Of a DNA stretch of 64,000 bases, positions 33,841 to 44,207 are shown piece after piece; positions within the stretch are counted from its first letter, which is position 1, and every line of letters starts with the position of its first letter. A model generated the notes under the pieces. That model searched no databases, was not told the origin of the DNA, and saw nothing but the letters and a program-made list of their open reading frames with translations. The translations under genes and the position numbers were made by a program. This DNA is from Anoplolepis gracilipes (Eukaryota > Arthropoda > Insecta > Hymenoptera > Formicidae), in assembly GCF_047496725.1 (NCBI RefSeq), contig NC_132983.1, forward strand, positions 9,399,001-9,463,000, written 5' to 3'.

Positions 33841-34436
33841 GGGTGTCTCATAACTAACGAGCCAACGCTCGTGAACGCGTAGTGTACAGTGAACTGAACA
33901 AAAAAGTATTAGGTCATTTTGCGATTTTCGTAATAATTATCAAAATATTAATTTAAAAAAATCGGCGAATGAGCGCGCATTTCGCGCGACTAGACCATGA
34001 GCCGTACGCTCTAAGCGTGCCGACGGCGAGTGTCGCGCGGGTCGCGTAGCAACGAAATGTATGGTCGCGCGAGGAGAGCCGGCCTACGAAATCTGCTCGC
34101 TCGTTGTTCGTGCGTTGATACTTGATACTAGGCGTGCGGCAAGACATAAACGCAGCGCGTACTGTACGTGTCTCTTTCAGTACGCCCTTTGTACGTCCTT
34201 TGTATGTCCTTTGTAGAGCGCTCCGCCTACTGTCTCGTCGCGCGCCTAGTATCAAGTAACAAGTAGGAGGCTTCTTCGCGTCGCGCGCTTATACTGGCAC
34301 GGATTGGCCGATTTTTATTAATTTACATCTCATTAATTATTGCGAATTTAGCAGAATGATATTAGACTTTTGTTTTCAGTTTAACATGCTCTATCTACCC
34401 ACGAGAGTTGATCTGGCAATTCGGGGACACCCTGTA
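33841..34436. repeat. Chimeric Fb-B element, mismatched ends
   Basis: The left end (gggtgtctcataactaacga) belongs to the subtype of 23813-24302; the right end (gatctggcaattcggggaca) belongs to the subtype of 55573-56057. Interior parts still pair (cttgatactaggcgtgcgg near 34123; gcgcgcctagtatcaag near 34240). Confidence 0.7.
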
Positions 34437-34976
34437 TATATACATATATTATATATTGAAGTTACATAGGAATTTCGATTTTGTGCTTCAAATAGACAAT
34501 TAAACAGACTACTTTTAATTTAATCAATCAATTACAAATAATCTATTTCATATTTTGCATTTCTTGTTGGAATTATATCAGAAATTAAACTGATAAAAAA
34601 AGATATACTTTATATTTTATATTTAGTAGTACGTGTTCTTTGTAGGCTTTATATACATTTTATGACAATTTGAATACGAATTAGTTAAAGCGCGCCACGT
34701 AGCGGCAAACAAAGAAACACGTATATTATATCCAAAATTGTTAATTGTACTACGTGCATAATCATTCGTAAATTTGTATATTTATTACTGAGTATTAATC
34801 ATGTATTAACTTTTCCCCTAGGACAGAAACGTGAAAAGTAAAAAAGTTTTACGTGAATTCTATGATCAGCTACGATTTCACGCGAGCCTATCCTAATCAC
34901 GAAAATATCACGAACTTTCACGTGAAGTGTTTTCCCACAAACTTGATGGCGGAAAGACGAAAATATATAAATTAAT
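34437..34976. other. Spacer with dispersed repeat copy
   Basis: 34619-34712 (agtagtacgtgttctttgta... gcgccacgtagcgg) is the inverse of 40888-40990 and is related to 50600-50700, a three-copy dispersed repeat. The rest is AT-rich without a gene. The ttcacg/cgtgaa motifs at 34830-34930 form a loose hairpin. Confidence 0.5.
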
Positions 34977-36468
34977 ATTATAAATGTTGAGGGAGGGGAT
35001 AAGATGGCGGAGCGAGGAGGTGGCGGGGAAGAAGACCGGCGGAGAGTTAGAGGTGAGGAAGGAGAGCAGGAAAGGAAAGGTGGAGTGTGAGAAGAGAGAA
35101 AAGGTGAAAGAGGAAGAAAAGGAGAGAGGAGCGGCAGAATGGCAAGGGGAAGAAAGAAGAGGAAAGAAGGGAGAGGAGAGAGGGCCGAGGGAGAAAGAGA
35201 TAAGGAGAAGGTGGGAAGATGAGGGAATAGAGAGGGAGAGGAGAGAGCAAAGGAGAAGAGGAAAGGAGGACAGAGAGAGTGAGGCATGGTGGAGGATGGT
35301 AGAAGAGGACGAAGAGGAAAAGTGGGTGGAAGAGAAGGAAAAGAAGGAAAGAGAGAGGAAGGAAAAGCGGGAGAGTGTCTGGAAGATGGAGGGAAGAGCG
35401 GAAAGAGCAAGAAAGGAGAAAGAACGCAAGGATATGGAGAGAAGAGAGAGAGCGGAAAGAGAGGAAGAGGAGAAAAAAAAGAGAGAGAGAAATGTGATAG
35501 GGAGAGGAATAGAGGGGGCAGATCAGGAGGAGAGGAGATATATGGTGGAAGGGATCATTAGGAGAGAATTAGGCAGGAAGTTGAGAATGAAATGGATAAA
35601 AGAAAGAAGAAGGAAGAACGGAACATGGATGGTGTTAACGGAAATGGAGAAGAGAGAGGACGGGAAAGAGGTATTAGAGAAAGAAGGAGAGATCAGAGGC
35701 AACTGGGGAGTGGGAGTGGATGAAGATCTGAGACTGGAGGAGAGGAAGGATGAGATGGAGGATCGGAGAGGCAGCAAGAAGAGAGAGAGTGAGAGGCAGG
35801 AAAGTGATAACAACAAGCAGGGAACTGAGAGTGGATGAGAAGAAGTGGAGATGGATAGAAGAGGAGAAGAGATGGGAAGCAAAAGATGGAGAGGAGAGAA
35901 AGATGAGAAGTAAGAAGAGAGAAAAAGAGGACAAGTAGGAGAGGGGTGGGAGAGAGAAGAAGAGGATGACTGAGGGAAAAGGACGAGAAGGTTAGAGGGA
36001 GGAGAGGAGAATAGCTTTGCGTGGAGAAAAGAAAGGATGGGGGAAACTAGAAGAGAGAAGAGGAAACGAGCTAAGGAAGAGGAGAGACGGGGAAACAGAG
36101 AGAGAGATGGGGAAGAGGAGAGAGGGGAGAGAAAGGGGGAGCGAGAGGAACGGGAAAGAGGGAGGTGGAGTAAGGGAGAGATAGGGGAGAGAGGATGGGT
36201 CGTGAGGAGGGAGAGGAAATCAGCATGTAAGGGTCGCAAAATGGCCAGGTTCACGGGGGAGGAGAATGGGGCAAAGAAGTGAGTGGGTTTATAAGGAGGC
36301 ATTATGTGTATATTTTGTAAATATTGTATAGTGATAATAGTTTGATGTTGTATTTTTGAGAGGTGATGAGGAGGTTGTGAGGGGTTTGGTGGTCCCCCTG
36401 AAAACACCGTGGCAACCCTTAGGGGAGTCCGGAATAAACCTACTACTACTACTACTATTATAAATGTT
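34977..36468 (+). mobile_element. Non-LTR retrotransposon (R1/I-like), ORF1 plus 3' end only
   Basis: A purine-rich block flanked by a 12-bp target-site duplication, attataaatgtt, at 34977-34988 and 36457-36468. It ends in (TAC)n just before the right duplication, with a 3' region reading ggtccccctgaaaacaccgt. ORF2 (endonuclease and RT) is missing between ORF1 and the 3' end, so this is an internally deleted copy that nevertheless has clean ends. Confidence 0.75.
34989..35940 (+). pseudogene. ORF1 (coiled-coil, Glu/Arg/Lys-rich) of a non-LTR element
   Basis: A frame of about 280 codons runs to 35836. It is extremely charged (Glu, Arg, Lys), with long heptad-like stretches, as in coiled-coil ORF1 proteins. 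The C-terminal part is more ordered: RRELGRKLRMKWIKERRRK (about 35560), WGVGVDEDLRLEERK (about 35710). After a frameshift near 35745 it continues as IGEAARRERVRGRKVITTS and WRWIEEEKRW. The ATG at 34984 lies in the target-site duplication, so it is not the element's own start. The very acidic/basic composition could mimic a host protein, but the duplication and (TAC)n tail argue for a retrotransposon. Confidence 0.6.
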
Positions 36469-36479
36469 TGAGGAAAATA

Positions 36480-36663
36480 GATCTTTTTTGCCTTGTCGAA
36501 AAGATGACTGAAAAAATGTCGAAAAGATGTCTTTTTTAGGTTGACTTTTCGGCAAGACAAAAAGATATCTTAAACATATCGTTTAGTCCTTTTTTCGCTT
36601 TGTCGAAAAGACGACTTAAAATAGACATCTTTTCGTCATCTTTTAGTTTTTTGTGCTATCTGG
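36480..36663. repeat. MITE-like repeat, end gtgctatctggga
   Basis: Carries gtcgaaaagatg / aaagatgtctttttt motifs and ends in the inverse of the 31991 terminus. Confidence 0.5.
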
Positions 36664-37264
36664 GATATGTTTTTAAATGTAGTCTATCGGAATCGACACA
36701 AAACTGCAACTGTTTGCAAAACCTTTGGAATTCAAATAAAAAAATTAATATAAATTTTATTTTTATTTATTTATTTTTTTATTAATTTTTGTTTTAATTT
36801 TTATTTATACCTATTTAATCTTTATTTTACGTTTTTTATTTGAAAAATAAAAAAATATATTTAAAAAATTTGAAAAATTGTTTTACCTCAACTGTAGAAG
36901 CACTCGTCGAGAAACACTTTTTCTTCGACACTTAGCATGTTCTTGATACTTATAAACTGACTTATACGGCTCAAATAAAATTAAGAGATCTTAGATACTA
37001 TCTAGTAGAATCTAGTAGAATAAACTAAATAATCGAAATCAAAATAATTGTTTACTTTCAACACAATTCTAATAATCATTCTGTACATGTTTTTGAATTG
37101 TGTGTGACACATGTACACACACTTCTTTACCTGCAAATCGCTCTAATATTTTCTTTTTACTGAAGAAATATTTTTAATATAATATTAAAACAAGATTAGT
37201 GCATATTGAATACTGTATTTTTGCGTGTTTTCTAAATTATTCCAGCAGTAGTTAGTAAATATCC
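36664..37264. other. AT-rich spacer downstream of OR gene A
   Basis: No gene was found. It follows the OR stop codon at 37265 on the minus strand, so it holds the 3' UTR of that gene. Confidence 0.4.
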
Positions 37265-40200
37265 TCATACTTGTCTAATAAACATGCTATAGGAAATTCC
37301 CATTTGAAGTATCTTGAAAGACATACATTCTTTATTTTTTGTTGTTACGTTTCATGTATATCAAATGCAATATATTATTTTCTTACCATTTCGAAACTCG
37401 ACAAAGACATTGGATAAAACTTGCAGGCAGTCAGGACGAGCGGATGGAATCGTCGCTTCATTATTAACAATAATGATTTTTGCTGTGAAACATTTGCATT
37501 GTACCAAGCAGAATTGTATCTATAAGACCATAATTCTTGTATCATGAAAACAGGTAAGTTAAAAAATTTTCAGGCAATAAAGTAAAAGATGTATCTAATT
37601 TAATTAAATTAATATTGTTAAAATCAGGGTTGGGAAGTAACGTGTTACTTGTAACGTCGTTACCGTTACAGTTACTTTTTTTCGGTAATTCTAACAGTAC
37701 GACGATACAAATTTTATTTGTAATGAAAAAAATAACTTTGTTACATTTTTTGATAACAAGTAACGAAATTAACAGTTACTTTTATCGTTACTTTCCAGAC
37801 AGCACATGTCTTTAAGAGGGGCTTAAAAGACAACTTAAAGACGTCTTATTGTCTTTTAAATATCTTTAAGATGATATAATTTCTAATTAAAGATGATCTT
37901 TTAGCCTTTCTGTGTTGTCTGGGATTTATCTCAAATATACTTGAATATATTATACTTTTTTCAAATAAAGAAACATAGATATTTTTCGTTTCATGCATAT
38001 GCGCGCATTTTTTATAGTACATGTAACATATACTATAGGTATGTGTGCACATATGTGTGAAATCAAAAGTATTACACACTTTATATCAATAGCACTATCA
38101 AAATTATATCATTTTGATTACTTTAATGTAAAATAATATTTAAAAATTTTTAATGTTTAATGTAGAAATTTGATCTTGTATTAAAAAATTTTTATGTAAA
38201 GTTTGTATTGTATATAAAAAAAGTAACGGAAATTGTAACAATTCGTTACTTTTTGAGTAACAGTAACGGTAACGAGTTACTTTTTGGAAAAAAGAACGGT
38301 AACGAGTTACTTTTATAAAATAACTTTCCCAACTCTGGTTAATTATGGAAAATATACGGAATGTATCATTGCTCTGTTTGTCAAAGTCATAACTTTAAAG
38401 ATACTGACAAAGAGTGGGCACGAACTGGAAAATCGCTTTTTGAATAAAACATATATCATTCGATAAGGGAGATTGAGGCTAGTGAAAGTGTAAAAGGGTT
38501 TGAGTAAATGGATCTTTGACATCCTTTCCAGTTGGCCGTGTGTTCATCTCCACAGTTAGCACACTTACATGCTGTGTTCTTAGACTTCCTGCATTCCGAA
38601 GAATGGTCACATTTAACACATTTAGCTTTTCTCTGACAGTAATTATGTGTGTCCAAATCCTTGACAATTTTTACATTGTGGTATCTCTTTTTCCGTGGAG
38701 GTTGTATTTTGATTTTAAAGTAAAGTATTTATGTTATGCTGTATATATCTTTATTATTAGGTTTTAGAGCCAGATCAATAAAGAACAACGGAAGAGCGAT
38801 TTTGGTTTGTGCCCCGTTGATCTTCTTTTTAATAATGACGTTAGTTACGCAGGTGACTTTATGACCTATTCTCGCAATTTCTTCTTTTATATCATCCACA
38901 TTTATTGTTGAATGTAATCCTCCTACCACGACTTTATACGGTTTTGTGTGTTTGCATTGGTAAGTATGAAAAGCGATATCATATAGGTGATGTTTCTCTT
39001 GTGAGTTTGCTGTATTTAACAGGTGAATGATAGCACGATAGTCATCATTTTCTGCCGTATCATTTTGACTTCACTATTTGTGAGCATTTTGAAGTTTATT
39101 ACTTTCTTGACTTTTTGCAGAATTGTTTCTTTGAATAGTTTCTTTGAATAATTAAAGTTTTTGATTCTACTTACAAAAATTAGCGGTGGAGTGCTCTTTA
39201 TTGTATTATTGTTATTATCAGATGATTCATTGTTTTGTTGGGGAGATATTTCAGGTGATGAATTGGCTTATCTTTTTTTCCTACATTCTGATCTTTGCGT
39301 ATAGTTTTTGATTTCCCAAGTTAGATCTTCTTCATCAGATTCGAAATTTAGTTGTTTTGAGCCTTTTTTTCTACTGTAATACTTTGTAGCTTCTAATTGT
39401 TTGATTCTACTCTCTGGTTGCTTCCATACTTTCCACAAGAAAAGTTCGCTCTGTGTTTGTGGTTTGAATCCAGGGAACAATAGGCCAGTATCCACTCTGT
39501 CTTCTTCAATCAGGCCATTAAGAATGCTGTACGGTCATTTAATAACCGTCGAGGGCAGCCCGCTCGCCCACTCTCTTCTCCGACGGATATTGGGGTTTTG
39601 AGCCCTTGCACCGTAAGGTCAATATCTTTCTGGCTTTGCATCCATGTTGTTGCCATTTGATCCGGAGGTACTATTTAATTTCGCACCTATCATCCTGACT
39701 AATAATCGGTGTGAGCATTCCCTCATCCGCCACCCTGGAGACACACCGTCTAGAAGTTGACTTCTTCCGAGGGAACAAAATTACATATAAATGTTTTTTT
39801 ATTCATTTATTGTGAAATTTGAATATGTTATATATGTTTTATGAATTTTTATCCATAGTACTGTAACATATTCGAACTTTACAATAAATTAAAAAGAAAT
39901 TTATATGTAATTTTGTTATTTTTATTATATATTTTATAGACATTTATTAATGTATCAATGGTATAATTATTAATATTTTGTGTCACAAAGAATAACAAAA
40001 ACGAATAAAGTAAAGTTGTAAAAAAAATATAACGGTAAAAAAAAGCCAATACGTAGTGGATTCCAACTCTGATTCTTCACCGGCCGCGGGGATAACGCGT
40101 GTGCCCTTTGGTCGGGGCATTTCATAGTCCGATCTTATATTTAAGATCGTCTTAAGATCTCGTTCAACCAATGAAGTAGCCGCATCATTTTATTGGTTGA

Positions 40201-41446
40201 ACGAGATCTTAAGACGACCTTAAGTATAAAATCGGACTATAAATAACGGCCTTAGTCTGCCTACCCATACAGCACAAATGACTACTTGTCGGCTAATAGC
40301 CGACTTTTTTTAGTCAAGTTAAAGTCGATTTTAACTTAACTATAAATCGACTATTTTCAAAAAATTAAAAATCGTCTTTTTGGTAAAGCGAAAAGTCAAC
40401 TAAAAGATTTTTGTCATCTTTTTTTTTGTTGTATTTCAGCAAAACGAATAAACGTATTAAAAATATTTTCTCGGCCAATTAGAAACAGTTATTATTTAAT
40501 ATTATTGTTTTATATTCATATTTGACATTGAAAATTTGCCAAACAGCATAGTAAATAAAAAAATGACGAAAAGATATCTTTTTTATGTCATTTTTCCGAC
40601 AAAGCTAAAAAATGTCTAAAAGGATGTCTTTCTGTCTACACAAAAAAGTCATCTTTTAAAAAAGTCTAAAAGATGTCTTCTAAAAGATGTCTTCATAATT
40701 AATTTTAGTCGACGAAAAGATGGGTCATTTTTTCGATAAAACAAAAAAGATTTAATAGAGAGAAGATAAAGACGCATTAACATCTCCGTAGTGCTCTTAT
40801 TCACCAGTTTGATAGTTGTTTGTTTGTAAATATTAAGAGGCTTATATTCGAAATACAAAAAAGATCTATTTTATAATATGTTTTCCTTTGTTTGTCACTA
40901 CGTGGCGCGCTTAGACTTGAACTAACTCGTATCCAAATTTTCATAAAATGTTTATAAAGCCTACAAAGAACAGATACTACTAAATATGAAAGGACAATGT
41001 TAAAAAACCCCGTTTTTTCGCCCCTCGGCGGAACAGGTAAAACCTATTGGAAACGTTTTGATTGAGTTTGATGAAAATGAACTCTGGAATGTCCAGAATT
41101 GAGGGGAAAACTTTTGGCGCTAAAATAAAGATGCATATTATGAAAAATAAGGATAAGTTTACGGAAGAAAGAGTTTCTGTGTTCTAAACGCTATTTATTT
41201 TTACTGAATTGTTTTCTAATACTAAAACCAACAAAAGAATGTTCAATACACCATGTGTCCCACAAGAACTAAAATCTCAGAGAAAAATTTTTTTTTTGAA
41301 AAAAAATATTTTCTACGAAGGGATCATTTAGTCACATATTTTGTTCCAGAATGCACCACGAAGAGGCGATCCTTTTTACACTCCATTTTTTTGTTTTTTA
41401 TTTGTTCTTTTTCTTATTTTTTTTATTTATTTTTAATTTTTTAATT

Positions 41447-41478
<32 letters not shown>

Positions 41479-42841
41479 TATTTTTTTATTTTTTATTTTA
41501 ATTTTTTAATCTTTTAAATATGTACATAAAAACATTAATCAAAATAATAAATAACAGGTTAATTAGAGCGACCAAACTAGCCAAAATCATTTATTAAGTT
41601 AGTAACACAACATTTCGACTATCTGGTTGTGGTCCTTTTCAAGTATCACTAGAAAAACGTAACGAATTTACATAACGAAAAATTTATTAAGAAGAGGGAA
41701 ATAGCTGAAATGTTTTTCAAGAAATTTAATTCCACAATTAACCTACAAAGAGACACTGAAAATTTAAACAATATTTACGACAAAATTATAAAGGTCGTTT
41801 GATATGTTTTTTAAAAATTGACAGTTTTGTTTGAAAACTTATCCTGACATGACGTGTCTCTTTTTGTGTTAATTTTATCTTATTATTTGTTGACTTTAAC
41901 AAGTGAAATGTTTAATTTGCTCCACCTTTATACACGTCTTATTGTATTTTTTGTTCCTGATTTACGTGTGAGTAGATTTGTCTTTTTCGATTGTTTTACA
42001 TTTTTGGTTTTGCGTAAAATTCGTTATTAATTTTTATTAATTTTTTGATCCTTTGTATTATTTTTTGTTTTTCTAGTGACACTTGAAAAGGACCACAACC
42101 AGATGGCCAAAACGTTGTGTTTACTAAGTTAATAAATGATTTTGGTTAGTTTGGTCGCTCTAATTAACCTGTTATTTATTATCAAAATACTAGCGATTTT
42201 AATCTTTATCTTTTAATATTAATCAAAATATATATATTTATATGTAATTAATATTTTTATGTACACATTTAAAAGATTAAAAAATTAAAATAAAAAATAA
42301 AAAAGTAAATAAAAATTAAAAAATAAAAAAAATAAAAAAAAGTAAAAAAAATAAAAAAATTAAAAATAAAAAAATAAATAAAAAAATAAAAAAATAAATA
42401 AAAAAGAATAAGAAAAAGAATAAATAAAAAATAAAAATATGGAGTGTAAAAAGGATTGCCTCCTCGTGGTGCACTCTGGAACAAAATATGACTTATTGGC
42501 TGACTACGGTCGACTATAGTCGAGTCATTTTTCGGCTGTTAGTCGATTATAAGTTGAAATTCAATCTGACTTTAAAATTCAGTCCGACTTTAGACTTCTT
42601 CTGCCGACTGACAGTCAACTAATAACCGACTTAGTGCTGTTTGGGTAACCAGAGCGCTTTATAATCGTAAAAGTTGTCTACAGTAGTTAACGTACAGCTG
42701 GTCAAATTCTCAACTTTACATGCAAATTTCTCGGAAACGAAGGACCATTCACTCAAACTCTTTTACACTTTTATTATCCTCAACCTCCTCTCGAATAATA
42801 TATGTTTCATTCAAAAAGCGATTTCACAGTTCGTGCCTACT

Positions 42842-42876
<35 letters not shown>

Positions 42877-42879
42877 TGG

Positions 42880-42917
<38 letters not shown>

Positions 42918-43111
42918 ATGTGAGTGTGTGTGTGCGTGGGTGTGGGTGTGAGTGTGTGTGTGCGTGGGTGTGGGTGTGGGTGTGAGTGAGTGTGTGTGTG
43001 TGTGTGGGTGTGGGTGTGGGTGTGGGTGTGGGTGTGGGTGTGGGTGTGGGTGTGCGTGTGGGTGTGCGTGTGCGTGTGCGTGTGCGTGTGGGTGTGCGTG
43101 TGCGTGTGCGT

Positions 43112-43142
<31 letters not shown>

Positions 43143-43761
43143 AAAGAGAGAGAGAGAGGAGGAAAGATAGAGGGGGAGAGAGAGGGGAGAGGGGTAGAGA
43201 AAGGTGGAGAGAGGGAGAGGGACAGAGAATTAATTAAATATTTGTAATATATATTACTATTATTTCAAATATTTTCAGATAATTTTAAAAGGTCACATAA
43301 AACAACTATGCGAAAATTAATATTTCTTTTTTTAATAGTTATTTCAATTTTTTATATTTTTCTGTATTTCTTTATATTGCATTATATGTACGTGTGTATC
43401 TATATATGCACATTTTACATATACTTTTCAATATATTACATCATTGCTTACACTTTCTCACATATGCTTGAGCTCATATCCGTAACTTTCTGCCCCATAT
43501 AATTAGGTATGATCAGATAACATAATGTGCCAATTATGAAACTAATAGATGTGCAAGCACGCTCTATATTGTCAAAAATAGTTAGTATCTGAAAAGGCAT
43601 GTTTCAATACTTTGATAACACATAAACCTCTATTTATTGCCGTTTTATCAGTCCCATTAACAAAACTTACTTGTATTAACAAAAGACTTATTGTAATCAC
43701 TACTCCACTGAGATCCATTAGAAATGGTATCATGTGACAAGTTTCGATTGTATTAACAAAT
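37265..43761 (-). CDS. Odorant receptor gene A, C-terminal four exons
   Basis: C-terminal half of a seven-transmembrane odorant receptor (olfactory ligand-gated channel subunit). Exons: 43761-43671 (IETCHMIPFLMDLSGVVITI, a membrane segment); 43588-43452 (RACTSISFIIGTLCYLIIPN then YMGQKVTDMSSSICEK); 37519-37387 (YNSAWYNANVSQQKSLLLIM, the hallmark C-terminal motif); 37312-37265 (ILQMGISYSMFIRQV and stop). All introns are GT/AG and phases join (0, 2, 0); there are no stops, so it may be functional. The third intron is about 5.9 kb and holds Jockey, hAT-like, Penelope and MITE insertions. The N-terminal exons should lie above 43761; none was found to 64000, with the giant palindrome just upstream. 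About 135 residues are visible. It is a separate gene from 28082-30532, in tandem on the same strand. Confidence 0.85.
37617..38345. mobile_element. hAT-like MITE in OR gene A intron
   Basis: Terminal inverted repeats CAGGGTTGGGAAGTAAC (37625) and the inverse CTTTCCCAACTCTG (ending 38337), with flanking 8-bp sequences gttaaaat and gttaatta as a partly matching duplication. The interior is rich in gttacttt / aacggtaac. No transposase is present. An 8-bp duplication and CAGRGTTGGG ends fit the hAT superfamily. A second MITE (37794-37924) is nested inside. Confidence 0.6.
37794..37924. repeat. MITE, ends tccagacagcac / gtgttgtctggga
   Basis: 131 bp with inverted ends and inner aaagacgtcttattgtcttt and agatgatctttta motifs. 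It is nested within the hAT-like MITE and is the most compact member of the family seen at 31991 and 36663. Confidence 0.7.
38456..39500 (-). pseudogene. Jockey-type ORF1 (gag-like), broken
   Basis: Reading from 39500 down: a basic N-terminal part (39495-39268), then about 39060-38940 with YRAIIHLLNTANSQEKHH and YDIAFHTYQ, then VVVGGLHSTINVDDIKEEIA (about 38925) and LPLFFIDLALKPNNKDIY (about 38775), the region that precedes the zinc knuckles in Jockey-like ORF1 proteins. The knuckles follow: CKNCQGFGHT-NYC, CVKCDHSSEC and CANCGDEHTANWKGC (38640-38530). ORF1 proteins bind the element RNA. Several frameshifts and stops are present, and no ORF2 follows. It lies in the large intron of OR gene A, in the same orientation as that gene. 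Confidence 0.7.
39501..39774 (-). other. Probable 5' region of the Jockey-type element
   Basis: GC-richer than its surroundings and continuous with the ORF1 remnant on the minus strand. It contains no second recognisable domain; a sharp drop to AT-rich DNA at about 39775 marks the likely 5' end. Confidence 0.35.
39775..39920. repeat. Hairpin repeat
   Basis: acaaaattacatataaat at 39776 pairs with atttatatgtaattttgt at 39898, and tgaatatgttatat pairs with gtaacatattcgaa nearer the centre. Confidence 0.65.
40121..40242. repeat. Hairpin MITE (atagtccgatcttata)
   Basis: The arms catagtccgatcttata... cttaagatctcgttcaacca and their inverse meet around a 20-bp loop. Half of one arm recurs at 51170-51205 (ataagatcggactatgaat), so it is dispersed. 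Confidence 0.75.
40888..40990. repeat. Dispersed repeat (also 34619 and 50600)
   Basis: actacgtggcgcgcttagac... tactactaaatatg; inverse of 34619-34712 and direct relative of 50600-50700. Confidence 0.6.
41601..41650 (-). ncRNA. Hammerhead-like motif in Penelope relic, left
   Basis: Minus strand: stem I AGTGATAC, box TTGAAAAG, stem II GAC/GTC, GAAATGTT, stem I return GTGTTACT. Stem I pairs along all eight positions if G-U pairs are allowed. Same architecture as the motif at 20643, with different stem I sequence, so the pairing covaries. Confidence 0.5.
41690..41802 (+). pseudogene. C-terminal fragment of a Penelope-like protein
   Basis: About 35 codons matching in pattern the end of the element at 20.9-23.3 kb (INLQKDTENLNLIYN there, INLQRDTENLNNIYD here) and ending in the KIIK tail. 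The GIY-YIG core is missing. Confidence 0.55.
42075..42125 (+). ncRNA. Hammerhead-like motif in Penelope relic, right
   Basis: Plus strand: AGTGACAC, TTGAAAAG, GACC...GGCC, AAAACGTT, then GTGTTTACT. The GAAA box has mutated to AAAA here, so this copy is probably dead; stem I is still recognisable. Confidence 0.4.
42845..43226. repeat. GT-rich then GA-rich microsatellite
   Basis: GT and GGGTGT/GCGTGT units to 43140, then GA-rich sequence. Long stop-free frames here are by-products. It lies within the third intron of OR gene A, between exons 43452-43588 and 37387-37519. Confidence 0.95.
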
Positions 43762-43827
43762 CTTGTAATGTGAAAAAAATTATGTATATATATATATATA
43801 TAAAAATGATGGGTAAATACATAGTAT

Positions 43828-44207
43828 AAGGGAGATAACTCCTCGACCTTAACATATGTAGTCAAGGTCATGGCGCTGAGAACCCAGGGCCATAATACTA
43901 AAAGATGACGAGAGGATGTCTTTTTTAAGTCATTTGTCTGACAAGGCTAAAAGATGTTTAAAAGGATATCTTTCTGCCTACAAAAAAAGTCATCTTTTGA
44001 AAGATGTCTTCTAAAAGTCATAATTAATTTTAGTCGACGAAAAGATGTCTTTTTTGGTCACCTTTTTAGTCATCTTTTCGACAAAGCGGAAAGATGTCTA
44101 AAAGATGTCTTCTAAAAGTCATAATTAATTTTATTTGACGAAAAGATGTCTTTTTTGGTTATCTTTTTAGTCATCTTTTCGACAAGACAAAAAACATCTA
44201 TTTTAAA
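43828..44207. repeat. TIR fragment plus MITE-like aagatgtc repeats
   Basis: 43828-43880 resembles the tcaatgaccttgacatat end of the 8.5-kb TIR element. From 43900 on, tandem-like aaaagatgtcttttt and gacgaaaagatg motifs repeat with a period of roughly 115 bp (agtcataattaattttagtc at 44015 and 44118). Confidence 0.5.

Larger units (their letters stand above)
41330..42490. repeat. Inverted repeat with two Penelope-type relics at its core
   Basis: Outer arms: ttttgttccagaatgcacca and gatcctttttacactcca at 41340-41390 return inverted at 42435-42485. A T-rich/A-rich stretch follows on each side. Inner arms: the Penelope-type terminal repeat occurs on the minus strand at 41559-41660 and on the plus strand at 42065-42185. 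The plus-strand stretch 41690-41802 between them encodes NSTINLQRDTENLNNIYDKI, the C-terminus of a Penelope-like protein. Confidence 0.75.
40262..42648. mobile_element. TIR element, ends tacccatacagcac / gtgctgtttgggta
   Basis: The left end (ctacccatacagcacaaatg, followed by cgactttttttagtc) and right end (cgacttagtgctgtttgggt, preceded by agtcgattataag) are inverted and share the tagtcgac-rich subterminal text. Everything between, including the 41.3-42.5 kb inverted repeat, is nested. No transposase of its own was recognised. Related in style to the cagacagcac MITEs. Confidence 0.45.

Noticed and set aside
34984..35838. Reading the Glu/Arg-rich frame as a host gene
   Set aside because: A 12-bp target-site duplication and a (TAC)n tail bracket it, and its ATG is inside the duplication.
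35523..36560. 345-codon minus-strand Ser/Pro/Leu-rich frame
   Set aside because: Complement of the purine-rich ORF1; it also runs across the element end and target-site duplication.
42674..43247. Val/Cys/Gly-repeat frames over the GT-rich repeat
   Set aside because: Same reason; the stretch is intronic to OR gene A.
43572..43871. Reading the whole 99-codon frame as one protein
   Set aside because: Only 43671-43761 fits an OR exon; both sides have consensus splice sites and the rest is intron.
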